Below are positions 1-7,362 of a stretch of DNA of 64,000 bases, piece after piece (positions within the stretch are counted from its first letter, which is position 1; every line of letters starts with the position of its first letter). The stretch is from contig NZ_JAIFXZ010000001.1 in the NCBI RefSeq assembly GCF_021033825.1, forward strand, positions 186,001 to 250,000, read 5' to 3'. This DNA is from Dietzia aurantiaca. Its GTDB lineage: Bacteria > Actinomycetota > Actinomycetes > Mycobacteriales > Mycobacteriaceae. Position numbers and translations under genes: made by a program. The notes beneath the pieces were generated by a model. The model worked only from the letters and a program-made list of their open reading frames with translations. It did not search any database and had not been told where the DNA came from.

Positions 1-590
1 GTCGACCCGGTCGCGAGCTCACCGACGGAGTCCGAGTTACCGCCGAGGGCGACGACGATGCTGGCGACTGCGTCGAGCAGCGAGTCCGCACCCTCGGAGC
101 CGGTGACGATCTGGCCGCCGGCCTCCGCCTCGCCGCCGAGGCTGCCCTGCACGGCGCCCGACGAGCCGGCGTCGAAGCCGGCCGGCGCCGTTCCGTCGAC
201 ATTGTTGATGATCAGCTGCACGGGCAGGGTGACGGCCTCGCCGTTCATCGTGCCGTGAACGATCACGTCGAAGACACCACCGACTGCGGGAGTACCGACG
301 ATGACGCCGTTCTCAAAGCTCAGGCCATCAGGTAGGCCCGTCACATCGGTGACCTCGAGGCCTGCCATGCTGCCGGTCCACATGATCTGGCCGACGTCGT
401 ACGAGACCTGCGCTCCGGCAGTGAACCCGGGGATGGTCACCGCGACGGTCTGGACGTCTTGACGGACGGTCGGCGCATCGGGAGTGGCGACGACGACGCC
501 ACCTACCAATGCGACAGCTGCGGCGGCTGCGATGGGGGCGACGAGGCGGCCCCGGACGATACGACGAGGACGGGCGAGGCGATCACGCAT
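1..590 (-). CDS. Secreted or membrane-anchored putative-Ig-fold protein, partial
   Basis: The reading frame starts at an ATG at 590 behind a GGAAGGAA ribosome site and is still open at the window edge, so the C-terminus is missing. About 195 residues are visible. Residues 1-16 are Arg-rich, followed by a hydrophobic stretch (about 18-36) that is a signal peptide or membrane anchor. Residues about 50-120 look like a putative Ig domain (He_PIG type): the run VTGLPDGL followed by VIVGTP is shared with the protein at 1873-2985. A Gly/Ala/Ser-rich segment follows. It is the first of three same-strand exported proteins. No function is recognised; an envelope or adhesion role is only inference. Confidence 0.75.
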   Translation of the reverse strand, partial: MRDRLARPRRIVRGRLVAPIAAAAAVALVGGVVVATPDAPTVRQDVQTVAVTIPGFTAGAQVSYDVGQIMWTGSMAGLEVTDVTGLPDGLSFENGVIVGTPAVGGVFDVIVHGTMNGEAVTLPVQLIINNVDGTAPAGFDAGSSGAVQGSLGGEAEAGGQIVTGSEGADSLLDAVASIVVALGGNSDSVGELATGS

Positions 591-760
591 CGGCTGATTC
601 CTTCCGGAGGGGTTCGATCGCTCACTCCCAAATGAGAGCGCAGACCATTACGAGAGTCACTCTAACCACTCGCACACCAACTGTCTACTTTTAACTCATT
701 GATCACTTATGTCTCATCAATCACACTAGTAACACACCCCCTGGGGTATGAAGCTTGATG
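591..760 (-). promoter_or_regulatory. AT-rich promoter region of the partial secreted protein
   Basis: The 350 bases between the two secreted-protein genes contain no gene. The part nearest the partial gene (about 620-740) is clearly richer in A+T than the surroundings, as expected for a promoter reading leftward. No convincing -35/-10 pair could be fixed. The rest of the gap (about 760-941) holds the hairpin at 848-879. Confidence 0.35.
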
Positions 761-847
761 TGGGCAGGGACTTATCTCCTGACTACCGCCCGCCCCGGGG
801 CCGCGACGCACACCGCGCGGGATGCGCCGCCGAGGGCGACAAATGGC

Positions 848-879
848 AACTGCCCGGCCCCACGGGGGGCCGGGCAGTT
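848..879 (-). terminator. Intrinsic-type hairpin after the 255-residue secreted protein
   Basis: A perfect 14-bp stem (arms AACTGCCCGGCCCC and its complement) encloses a 4-base loop about 60 bases beyond the stop codon at 942. The following U-tract is weak, as is common in actinobacteria. Confidence 0.7.
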
Positions 880-941
880 CGCGCCGTGACGCCGGCTTTG
901 TCCGCCGGCTTCCTCAGCTGGCCTGCGCCAGCTGCGCGGTG

Positions 942-1709
942 TCAGGACACCGGAACGGTGGTCGGAAGCGCGGGACGGGCGCCCGCTTCATCGACGTCAG
1001 CGGGCGCGGACACGCGAGCGGGATCGCCGGTGCCGGAGTGCGCAGCCCCTGCAACCGGAACAGAGGTGACGGAGGCGGGTGACGAGGCGGCACCGATCTC
1101 CTGAGGAGCGCGAGCGACGGTGCCCGTGACCGTGGTCACGGGCTGACCGTCACCGTCGACGATCACGGTGACAGGCGGCATCACCATCTGGCCGCCGAAG
1201 ATCGTCTTACACAGACCCTCGTCCAGCGAGCCAGTCCGACCAAGGAGTTCAGTGCCCCTCCCCTCGCCCGCCACGATATCGAGCAGGTTCGGGAACGTGT
1301 CCAGGGCGGAGGTGACGATGTCGAACACCCCGGCAGGGATCCCGTCGATTCCGAACAGCGGATAGAACTTGGCGACCGAGCCACCCAGGTCCGGCAGATT
1401 GCACACCGCGCCGTCCTCAGGTGCCAGGTCGGGAAGACTGCTGTCGCCGCCGCCCGATCCCGCGGAGCCGCTACCGCCACCGGGGGCCGGATCACCGTCC
1501 GGCTGGCCGGGCCCGTCCTCCGTATCGGGATCCGGTTCGCCGGCCGAATCCACGGCGAGCGATCCGCCCGCGAGACTCCCACCGAGCAACCCCTCAACCG
1601 GAAGCGAACCGGAATCGGAGCCGCCATCCTGCGCGCTCACGACGGGGGCAGAGAGTGCCGCCAGGGCGAGCGCGGCAGCGGAGGCGGTGACGACCTTGCG
1701 GGCGAACAT
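942..1709 (-). CDS. Secreted low-complexity protein with two-cysteine C-terminal domain
   Basis: The protein has 255 residues. The ATG at 1709 follows a clear AAAGGAG site. A signal peptide is visible (positive start MFARK, hydrophobic core, VSA-QD cleavage at about residue 26). Residues 35-95 are rich in Gly, Ser, Asp and Pro. Residues about 100-175 form a hydrophobic, helix-rich domain with two cysteines (VCNLPDLGG and LCKTIFGG) that may form a disulfide. A similar spacing of a Cys before Leu/Gly helices occurs in the protein at 1873-2985, so the two look like diverged paralogues. The tail is Ala/Pro/Val rich. The function is unknown. Confidence 0.7.
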   Translation of the reverse strand: MFARKVVTASAAALALAALSAPVVSAQDGGSDSGSLPVEGLLGGSLAGGSLAVDSAGEPDPDTEDGPGQPDGDPAPGGGSGSAGSGGGDSSLPDLAPEDGAVCNLPDLGGSVAKFYPLFGIDGIPAGVFDIVTSALDTFPNLLDIVAGEGRGTELLGRTGSLDEGLCKTIFGGQMVMPPVTVIVDGDGQPVTTVTGTVARAPQEIGAASSPASVTSVPVAGAAHSGTGDPARVSAPADVDEAGARPALPTTVPVS

Positions 1710-1872
1710 GGCTGGCGGACTCCTTTATGGCAGTGCAGCGATGGGCGACGACTCATGTCGAGCCCGGGAAGCCCGAGGGCCGGTGACGACAGGAGAAGCC
1801 TATCGCGCCGGTCCGACAACCGGTCTCAAGCGCACTACGGTCCCGCGAAGTCGGCCGCTCCGCCGGCCGACG

Positions 1873-2985
1873 TCACTCGCCCAGGCTTCCGGCGCCCGTG
1901 GTGAGCAGACCCAGGAGCGCGGTCGGCGCGATGGGCAGCGCGGCGGCCGCCCCCTGGAGCTGAGCGTCCGCCGGCGCCCCGGTCGTCGCGGCCGCTCCCC
2001 CGTCCGCGGCGGTCGCCCCGCCCTGCCCACCGAGCAGCCCCGGCGCCAGAGTGCACAGCATCTCCCCCGCCGAGCCGAGGTCGCCGAACGGGCCGTCCTC
2101 ACCGAGCACCGATGGCAGCAGGCCCACGACCGCATTGACCAGCACCATCACCAGGCCGGTGGAGGCGGAGTCCTCGTCGCCCATAGTCGGCAGCAACTGT
2201 GCCAGGGACGACCCATCGGCCTGACCGCCACCGAGAACCGAACACAGGTCGGGAGTGGTCTCGGCCCCGTCGCCTCCGGTGCCGCCCTCGCCGTCGCCTC
2301 CGGTCCCGGTGTTGCCACCGGTGCCGTCGTTGTTGCCGTCATCGTCGTTGTCGTTGTCGTTGTCGTTGTCGACTCCCGTTCCGTCGCCACCGCCTTCTCC
2401 ACCGATACCTTCGCCGGAGCCGGGCTCCTCGGCGGCGCCACGCGCCCGCTCACCGGGGACGGCCGAAAGCGTCGGCTCGACCTGCGTGGCCGGCCCGGTG
2501 CCGGCGGACGGGTCCGTCGTCTCAGACGGAGCGGAGGTGACGGTCGGGTCCGTGGCCCCCTCTGCGCCCTCGGTCACGGTGATCGTGACCCGCTGCGAGC
2601 GCGAGACGTCCGCGTTGGAGACCGTGACCAGCACGTCGTACTCGCCGGCCCGCGTCGGGGTGCCGGAGATGACCCACCCGTCCTGGGTGAGACCGTCAGG
2701 CAGGCCCGTGACCGTGACGGTGGTCCCGTCAGGGATCGTCCCGCCCGCGGCCTGCGCCACCACGGGCTCCAGATCCAGGTTCACCTCGGTCCCGAGGGGC
2801 ATCTCCTGGGCCGCGCCCTGTGCGGCAGCGTTCTGCGTGAGCTGGATCCCCTCGGCCCCGACCTCCGCCGGCGAGTTGACGGCGGCCACCGTGCCGCCGC
2901 CGACCACGGCGAGCGCGGCGAGCGCACCCCCGAGCACGAGGGAACGAGAGCGGGGGACGGTGCGGTCAGGGCGTCGCTGGAACAT
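1873..2985 (-). CDS. Secreted protein: putative Ig domain, DN-repeat linker, C-terminal helical domain
   Basis: The protein has 370 residues from the ATG at 2985, chosen because an AAGGTGG site lies just upstream; an in-frame ATG at 3036 lacks one. An N-terminal hydrophobic segment (about 15-37) is a signal or anchor. Residues about 60-140 resemble the putative Ig (He_PIG) fold, with VTGLPDGL and VISGTP shared with the neighbour ending at the window edge. Next comes an acidic linker containing alternating Asp-Asn (about residues 205-230), encoded by repeated GTTGTC units on the plus strand, then Gly/Thr. The C-terminal 120 residues carry two cysteines, as in the 942-1709 protein. The role is unknown; surface display is inferred. 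Confidence 0.7.
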   Translation of the reverse strand: MFQRRPDRTVPRSRSLVLGGALAALAVVGGGTVAAVNSPAEVGAEGIQLTQNAAAQGAAQEMPLGTEVNLDLEPVVAQAAGGTIPDGTTVTVTGLPDGLTQDGWVISGTPTRAGEYDVLVTVSNADVSRSQRVTITVTEGAEGATDPTVTSAPSETTDPSAGTGPATQVEPTLSAVPGERARGAAEEPGSGEGIGGEGGGDGTGVDNDNDNDNDDDGNNDGTGGNTGTGGDGEGGTGGDGAETTPDLCSVLGGGQADGSSLAQLLPTMGDEDSASTGLVMVLVNAVVGLLPSVLGEDGPFGDLGSAGEMLCTLAPGLLGGQGGATAADGGAAATTGAPADAQLQGAAAALPIAPTALLGLLTTGAGSLGE

Positions 2986-3320
2986 GAGGCCACCTTGTCG
3001 TCGAGGAGTGGACGTGACGCGACCGGGAACACCCAATCACACAGGCACCATACGTCACATATGTCACACTAGCCACAGGGTTCGCGGTGGGCCGACCGCT
3101 TACATCTCTTTCCGATGACCTCCGAACGCCCAGCCGTCGGCCCTGACCAAGAGACCGCCGGTAACATTCCACGATCCGCCGCCGATCAGGACAGAAGAGG
3201 CGTTGACGGGCGCGAGCGGCGTCGCCGTGCCCGGAGAAGAGAACGTGATCTTCCGGACTATCCGAAGTCTTTAACGCTTCAGTGGTAGCCATCCTTTGAC
3301 AGAACTGAGACACTATCGTT
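2986..3320. other. Divergent intergenic region, no gene seen
   Basis: This 335-base stretch separates two divergently transcribed genes. It contains the ribosome site of the leftward gene and presumably both promoters. A TTGACA box lies at 3296-3301, but no -10 sequence sits at proper spacing before the lipoprotein start at 3321. No RNA gene, repeat or small reading frame could be supported. Confidence 0.4.
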
Positions 3321-4118
3321 ATGCGAAATCGGGTGCTCCTGTCCGCCGGCGCAATTGCGCTGCTGGCGGCGTCGTGCGCGCAGCCGGAACCGCAGGTCCT
3401 CTCCGAGGCGCCCCGGTCCGCCTCCGCGGCCGAACTGACCTCTCCCAGTCAGACCACTGAGGAGGAGGCTCAGCCGGGCCGTTTCATCGCGCGGTGCGCC
3501 ACCGAGGCCGACGGCGGCACTCCCGGTATGACGTTCTTCACCGACGGATCGCAGAACGTCACCGACCACTGCCTCAGCCGCTACTACATCGGCGTACAGC
3601 CCGCGCCAGGCGCGCTGTACGTGCCGGACGCCGACGCGGGCAGCCTCGCGCCGACGCGCGAGAACCCCGTGTCGGAGACGACCGACTCCTACCAGTGGAC
3701 GCCCGCTCAGCCGCGCACCGACGCCGGCCCCGAGGGAGTCACCGACGAGGACCGCGACCAGCTCGAGGGCGAGGAAACGACCTCCGAGACGGACGACCCG
3801 GATTCCGAGTCCACGACGCCCACCCCCGGCGAGACGTCGCCCACCACGCCGCCCTCGACTTCGCCCGGCCCGACAGACCCCACGGAGCCCACCCAGCCCG
3901 GCGAGACCACGCCTGGCACCGGCAACCCTGGTGAGACCGAGACCTCGCCCACCGCGCCGGGATCGTCTGAGCCGGGCCGGCCGACCGAGGTCCCCACCAC
4001 CACCGGGGCCCAGCAGAGTCGACCCGCGGCTCCCCCGACCTCGGTCGAATCGGCCGGCCCGACCGGGCCGTTCGGTTCGCTCGGGTCTCACGGCTCCTAC
4101 GCTCCGGTCCCGCGTTAG
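3321..4118 (+). CDS. Putative lipoprotein with Ser/Thr/Pro-rich tail
   Basis: The protein has 265 residues. The N-terminus has MRNR, a hydrophobic core and a lipobox-like LLAASC with the acceptor cysteine at residue 19, so export and lipidation are likely. Residues about 55-115 form a compact region with two cysteines (FIARC and DHCLSRYYIG), reminiscent of small secreted actinobacterial proteins. Residues after about 140 are acidic and then almost entirely Thr, Ser, Pro and Gly, like a wall-spanning or glycosylated linker. There is no strong ribosome site before the ATG, so the transcript may be leaderless. No enzymatic function is recognised. Confidence 0.7.
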   Translation: MRNRVLLSAGAIALLAASCAQPEPQVLSEAPRSASAAELTSPSQTTEEEAQPGRFIARCATEADGGTPGMTFFTDGSQNVTDHCLSRYYIGVQPAPGALYVPDADAGSLAPTRENPVSETTDSYQWTPAQPRTDAGPEGVTDEDRDQLEGEETTSETDDPDSESTTPTPGETSPTTPPSTSPGPTDPTEPTQPGETTPGTGNPGETETSPTAPGSSEPGRPTEVPTTTGAQQSRPAAPPTSVESAGPTGPFGSLGSHGSYAPVPR

Positions 4119-4217
4119 TCCGCGGCCGGCCCAGAGAACCCGCTGTCGCGGCTCGCCCATCGTGAGTAAGGGTGTGCGGATTGTTTGGTGCGGATCTGAC
4201 GGTGCTGAGATGACAGG

Positions 4218-4250
4218 ACCGGGCCGTCCCCCTGCGGGGGCCGGCCCGGT
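4218..4250. terminator. Bidirectional hairpin between convergent genes
   Basis: The outer 8-bp stem ACCGGGCC/GGCCCGGT and an inner CCCCC/GGGGG stem are separated by one mismatch and closed by a TGC loop. It lies between the lipoprotein gene (stop 4118) and the leftward DUF4229 gene (stop 4297), so it can serve both. Confidence 0.65.
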
Positions 4251-4296
4251 CGCCTGACAACTGCGGGCTACCGCCCGACCGCTACGACGCGCGGGC

Positions 4297-4659
4297 TCAT
4301 GCCTCGTTCATGCGCCGGCGCAGGTCCTCGCGCTTGACCCGGCGCCCCTCGTCGACAGCCGCGATGTCCGAGTTGATCTGGGAGCGCAGCTTGCTGAAGA
4401 TCACCATCGACAGCGGCAGTGCGATCACGACCGCGATGATCGCGGCGACCAGGACCGGCACCTGGGCACCCGCCAGGTAGCCGATGCCGATGACCAGCAG
4501 CGCCAGGGCGAGCACCAGCAGCAGCCGGACTATCGTGTAGAAGATCATGTTCCGCGCCAGACGAGCACCGGGAGAGTCCAGCTTGGGCGTCTCCCATTCG
4601 GCAGCCGACTCACCCTCGGAGGTCTCCGCCGGGTTTACTGACTCATCTCGCTCGCTCAT
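4297..4659 (-). CDS. DUF4229 family small membrane protein
   Basis: The protein has 120 residues: an acidic cytosolic start, two hydrophobic membrane segments (about 40-64 and 67-88), and a basic C-terminus (KREDLRRRM). This matches the DUF4229 layout found across Mycobacteriales, for example M. tuberculosis Rv0531 (recalled, not searched). It is divergent from the 53-residue gene at 4699, matching my recollection that Rv0530A and Rv0531 are neighbours next to cytochrome c maturation and menaquinone genes in mycobacteria. The biochemical role is unknown. Confidence 0.75.
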   Translation of the reverse strand: MSERDESVNPAETSEGESAAEWETPKLDSPGARLARNMIFYTIVRLLLVLALALLVIGIGYLAGAQVPVLVAAIIAVVIALPLSMVIFSKLRSQINSDIAAVDEGRRVKREDLRRRMNEA

Positions 4660-4698
4660 GTCTCCCAGGATACGTATCGTGGTGTGAAGGAGGTTCGA

Positions 4699-4860
4699 GT
4701 GATCTGGCTGTTCGCACTCATCGGAGTGATCACCGTGGCGATTCTGCTGTGGCGGGCCTTCGGCCCGGGCTCACGGCCCGCTCCCCCGCGCGTGATCGCG
4801 CCTGACGACGACCCTGACTTCCTCCGGGACCTTGATCGTCGTAAGCCGCTCGATCCCTGA
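4699..4860 (+). CDS. 53-residue conserved single-span membrane protein
   Basis: A short frame opens with GTG at 4699 behind a perfect AAGGAGG site and ends at TGA 4858-4860. The protein has one hydrophobic segment (about 2-18, IWLFALIGVITVAILLW), a Pro/Arg stretch, and an acidic-basic tail (DDDPDFLRDLDRRK). It is divergent from the DUF4229 gene 39 bases away. This looks like the Rv0530A-type small protein of mycobacteria, by memory of size and synteny. The strong ribosome site and good coding bias support it as real despite its length. Confidence 0.65.
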   Translation: MIWLFALIGVITVAILLWRAFGPGSRPAPPRVIAPDDDPDFLRDLDRRKPLDP

Positions 4861-4938
4861 CCCACGTCGGGATATCGGGCAGAACTCACAACGACGTCGG
4901 GCGTGCACTCCGCAACCGCGGACTGCACGCCCGTCCCC

Positions 4939-5715
4939 TCACTCGCCGCGCCACTCGGGCGTGCGCTTCTCCAGGAACGCGGACATGCCCTCCTGCGCGT
5001 CACAGGTGACGGCGTTGGTGGCCATGGTCTCCGCCATCGCACGGTAGGCATCGTCCTGGGGCAGGTCGATCTGCCGGTAGAAAGCCTGCTTGCCGATCTC
5101 CAGGGTGAGTGGGCTCGCGTCAGCGATACGGGCGGCGAGTTCATCGACACGGGCGCGGAGCCGGTCCGCCGGGACGGCCTCGTTGATCAGGCCCCAGTCG
5201 ACGGCGGTCGCCGCGTCGATCGTCTCGCCGGTGAGCAGCATCTGCATGGCGCGCTTCCGCCCGATGTTCCGGGAGACCGCCACCATCGGGGTCGAGCAGA
5301 ACAGCCCGATCTTCACCCCCGGGGTGCCGAACCGGGCCGAATCCACGGCAACCGCGAGATCACAGGTCGCCACGAGCTGGCAACCGGCGGCCACCGCGTG
5401 GCCCTGGACCTCCGCGATCACCGGCTGGCGGATCGCCTGAACGCTCTCCATCAGTTCGACACAGGTGGTGAAGACCTCCCGCTCCTGCTCCAGGGTGCGG
5501 TCGACCATCTCACTGATCTCATGCCCCGCCGACAGTGCCGGGCCCGACCCGGTCACCACGACGACGCCGCACGAGGGGTCCCCGCCGAGATCACGGATCG
5601 CGGCGGTCGCGTCCCGCATCATCTGCAGGGAGAGCGGATTGCGCCGCTCGGGGCGGTCGAGGATGACGCGCGCGATCGGACCGCTGCGCTCGACACGGAC
5701 GTAGGGGGTGTTCAC
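4939..5715 (-). CDS. Enoyl-CoA hydratase/isomerase family protein (ECHDC3-like) lacking both catalytic Glu
   Basis: The protein has 258 residues of the crotonase fold. The oxyanion-hole segments SAGHEISEM (62-70) and GHAVAAGCQ (105-113) are present. The run GLFCSTPMVAVSRNIGRK is typical of the ECHDC3 subgroup rather than of classical hydratases. The two glutamates used by classical hydratases (rat Glu144 and Glu164) align with Gly133 and Gln158, so ordinary hydration of enoyl-CoA is doubtful. The start ATG follows a gap with no strong ribosome site. Binding of an acyl-CoA is likely; the reaction is not known. Confidence 0.8.
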   Translation of the reverse strand: MNTPYVRVERSGPIARVILDRPERRNPLSLQMMRDATAAIRDLGGDPSCGVVVVTGSGPALSAGHEISEMVDRTLEQEREVFTTCVELMESVQAIRQPVIAEVQGHAVAAGCQLVATCDLAVAVDSARFGTPGVKIGLFCSTPMVAVSRNIGRKRAMQMLLTGETIDAATAVDWGLINEAVPADRLRARVDELAARIADASPLTLEIGKQAFYRQIDLPQDDAYRAMAETMATNAVTCDAQEGMSAFLEKRTPEWRGE

Positions 5716-5796
5716 CGTGGGCCTCCGGTAAGGGGACGAGGAGTCGTTTCCTCGGTTCTACCCTCGGCCACCACCTGACGCGGCGAAAGGCGCGGA

Positions 5797-5934
5797 CTAC
5801 GCCCCCGTCGCGGTGGCGTGCTGCCCGTCGCACCACTGCTCCGCGGGGACTCCGACCTTGACGTCGTCGATGTGCTGGCCGCAGCCGTCCCAGGTGGTCT
5901 TGCCGCAGACGGTGCAGGTGACGGGGTAACACAT
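5797..5934 (-). CDS. 45-residue Cys-rich zinc-ribbon-like protein
   Basis: This short gene starts at ATG 5934 with an ideal AAGGAGATCACC leader and ends at TAG 5797-5799. The protein begins MCYPVTCTVCGKTTWDGCGQ and ends with QWCDGQH plus a short tail. Five cysteines and two histidines (CxxC, GCGxH, WCxxxH) suggest one bound zinc. Proteins of this pattern and length are widespread in actinobacteria and are usually annotated hypothetical. A palindrome with the look of a CsoR-family operator lies 80 bases upstream, hinting at metal or sulfur-stress control, which is inference. Confidence 0.75.
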   Translation of the reverse strand: MCYPVTCTVCGKTTWDGCGQHIDDVKVGVPAEQWCDGQHATATGA

Positions 5935-6013
5935 GGTGATCTCCTTGTGATCGTGTCGACTTCTCCCATGGCCTGCCCGACACGGTATCGCGCCGACCGA
6001 ACCATCGGACCAT

Positions 6014-6029
6014 ATACCCCTTAGGGTAT
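6014..6029. promoter_or_regulatory. CsoR/RcnR-type palindrome ATACCC-N4-GGGTAT
   Basis: A perfect inverted repeat ATACCC/GGGTAT with a CTTA spacer sits upstream of the 45-residue Cys-rich gene. CsoR-family regulators (copper or persulfide sensors) are known to bind A/T-flanked C-tract/G-tract palindromes of this type. No CsoR gene lies in the window. Confidence 0.4.
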
Positions 6030-6096
6030 GTGCAGGCGGGCGCCCACGCTACCTGCCGCCCCTGGGATACGCCTCACACCGGGTGGCCGATCGCGC

Positions 6097-6753
6097 TCAG
6101 TGGGCCGGGCGCCACTCCTCGTCCACGCGCGGCGTGGCCTCACGCAGACGGTCGGTGTACGCCACGCAGTCGTCCCACTTCGGCAACCGACCCGCCGCCG
6201 CGACGTCCAGCAGGCCCGGGGCGCCGCGATCGCGCTCGCTCATGACGTGGTCGATGGGCGTGCCGTCCAAGGCCATCGAGGGCCAGTCGATCGCGATCTT
6301 GGGGTCGAAGGGGTCGATCACGTGCTCGGCACCGGGCCGCCACCCCTCCGAACACAGGTACATCACCGTGGACTGCGGCTCGAGCGAGAGGAAGCCGTGC
6401 GCTACGCCCTCGGGGACGTAGACCGCCCGCTGCTCGGTCGAATCGAGGATGACGCCCGCCCACTCACCGAACGTGGGTGAGCCGACCCGGACATCCACCA
6501 TGACGTCGAAGACCGTCCCCGATGGGCACAGCACGTACTTGGCCTGACCCGGGGGGACCTCCGCGAAGTGCAGACCCCGCAGCACCCCCTCGCCGGACAC
6601 GGACACGTTGACCTGGGCGAGGTCGAAGCGATGGCCGGTCATGCGCCGGAACGCAGGATCGGTGAACGCCTCGTGGAACGCGCCACGGTCGTCCGCGATC
6701 TGGCGAGGGGTGATTTCCCACGCCCCCGTCACACTGAGTTCGCGAAGCTGCAC
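6097..6753 (-). CDS. rmlC: dTDP-4-dehydrorhamnose 3,5-epimerase
   Basis: The product inverts C3 and C5 of dTDP-4-keto-6-deoxyglucose, the third step to dTDP-L-rhamnose, which links mycolyl-arabinogalactan to peptidoglycan in this order. I chose the GTG at 6753, preceded by GGGAAGGCGGG, because homologues start with a ReL-x-GAWE-like motif and the open frame upstream is not conserved in character. The 218-residue protein shows the cupin hallmarks GVLRGLHF (catalytic His), AKYVLC and PEGVAHGF. It lies 56 bases after an LpqN-like gene and an SDR on the same strand, detached from the rmlBAD operon at 9.3-12.3 kb. Confidence 0.9.
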   Translation of the reverse strand: MQLRELSVTGAWEITPRQIADDRGAFHEAFTDPAFRRMTGHRFDLAQVNVSVSGEGVLRGLHFAEVPPGQAKYVLCPSGTVFDVMVDVRVGSPTFGEWAGVILDSTEQRAVYVPEGVAHGFLSLEPQSTVMYLCSEGWRPGAEHVIDPFDPKIAIDWPSMALDGTPIDHVMSERDRGAPGLLDVAAAGRLPKWDDCVAYTDRLREATPRVDEEWRPAH

Positions 6754-6809
6754 TGACGGTCCCGCCTTCCCGAGATCGAGGACGTCCCCGTGCGGGGACG
6801 CCGACCACC

Positions 6810-7361
6810 CTAACCCCGCATCGCGTCGACGATCTGCGCAGCCGTCCACTCGCCCAGCAGGAGGCAACTCATGGCGTCGTCGTGCAGCGCGGTGTCCTCG
6901 CGCCACCCGGTGACGACGAACTGGAAGACGTAGGTGGCCTCGGAATCGCTCCACCCCACGATCAGGCTCGAGGTGGCCATCTCCCCCGGCTCGGCGGTGT
7001 AGGTGCCGCGCAGGTAGCGGTAGACACTGCGGACGGCGCCGGCGGTCTCGTCACCCTCGCCGGCGACCTGCTCGAGAAGGGCCCAGCCGGTCAGCGCGTC
7101 GGCGGTCGAGACGATCATCTCGACGGCCTGCTCGGTCGGCATCGGCGGGGACACCCGCGCGCAGGTCGCCACCGCGTTCGGCGAGAACCCGTCGCGGTGC
7201 GCGCCCGGGTCCACGTAGATCACCGCGGACGGCTCCGGGGACTCGATGCGCTGCCACGGCGGGTTGTCCACCCAGGTCAGCGGCTGTGCGGCCACCGCCA
7301 TCGGCGGGCTCGCCTCGAGGCTGCGCCCGGTGGAGGCGCAGAACTCCTGAATAGACGTCAT
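6810..7361 (-). CDS. LpqN/LpqT family protein without signal peptide
   Basis: The protein has 183 residues. The start at 7361 is one base after the stop of the SDR gene (TGA-G-ATG), so the two are translationally coupled. The sequence has the Lpp-LpqN pattern: a Trp-containing segment (PPWQRIE), then a strand ending in FSPNAVA, a central helical section (TADALTGWALLEQ), and a late FQFVVTGW strand. Mycobacterial LpqN and LpqT are lipoproteins; this copy has no signal sequence or lipobox and is probably cytosolic. LpqN has been linked to cell-envelope lipid matters in mycobacteria; the role here is not known. Confidence 0.65.
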   Translation of the reverse strand: MTSIQEFCASTGRSLEASPPMAVAAQPLTWVDNPPWQRIESPEPSAVIYVDPGAHRDGFSPNAVATCARVSPPMPTEQAVEMIVSTADALTGWALLEQVAGEGDETAGAVRSVYRYLRGTYTAEPGEMATSSLIVGWSDSEATYVFQFVVTGWREDTALHDDAMSCLLLGEWTAAQIVDAMRG

Positions 7362-7362
7362 C

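Noticed and set aside
741-756. Second CsoR-like palindrome (ACACCCC-CT-GGGGTAT)
   Set aside because: Symmetry is imperfect in the outer bases and it lies about 150 bases from the nearest start, so I did not list it as a site.
1369-3072. Long plus-strand open frame (567 codons) across the secreted-protein genes
   Set aside because: It is antisense to two genes with signal peptides and ribosome sites; its product is Arg/Pro-rich and featureless, typical of shadow frames in GC-rich DNA.
3296-3324. TTGACA box before the lipoprotein gene
   Set aside because: No -10 sequence is found at 16-18 bases and the box is only about 20 bases from the start codon; chance is likely.
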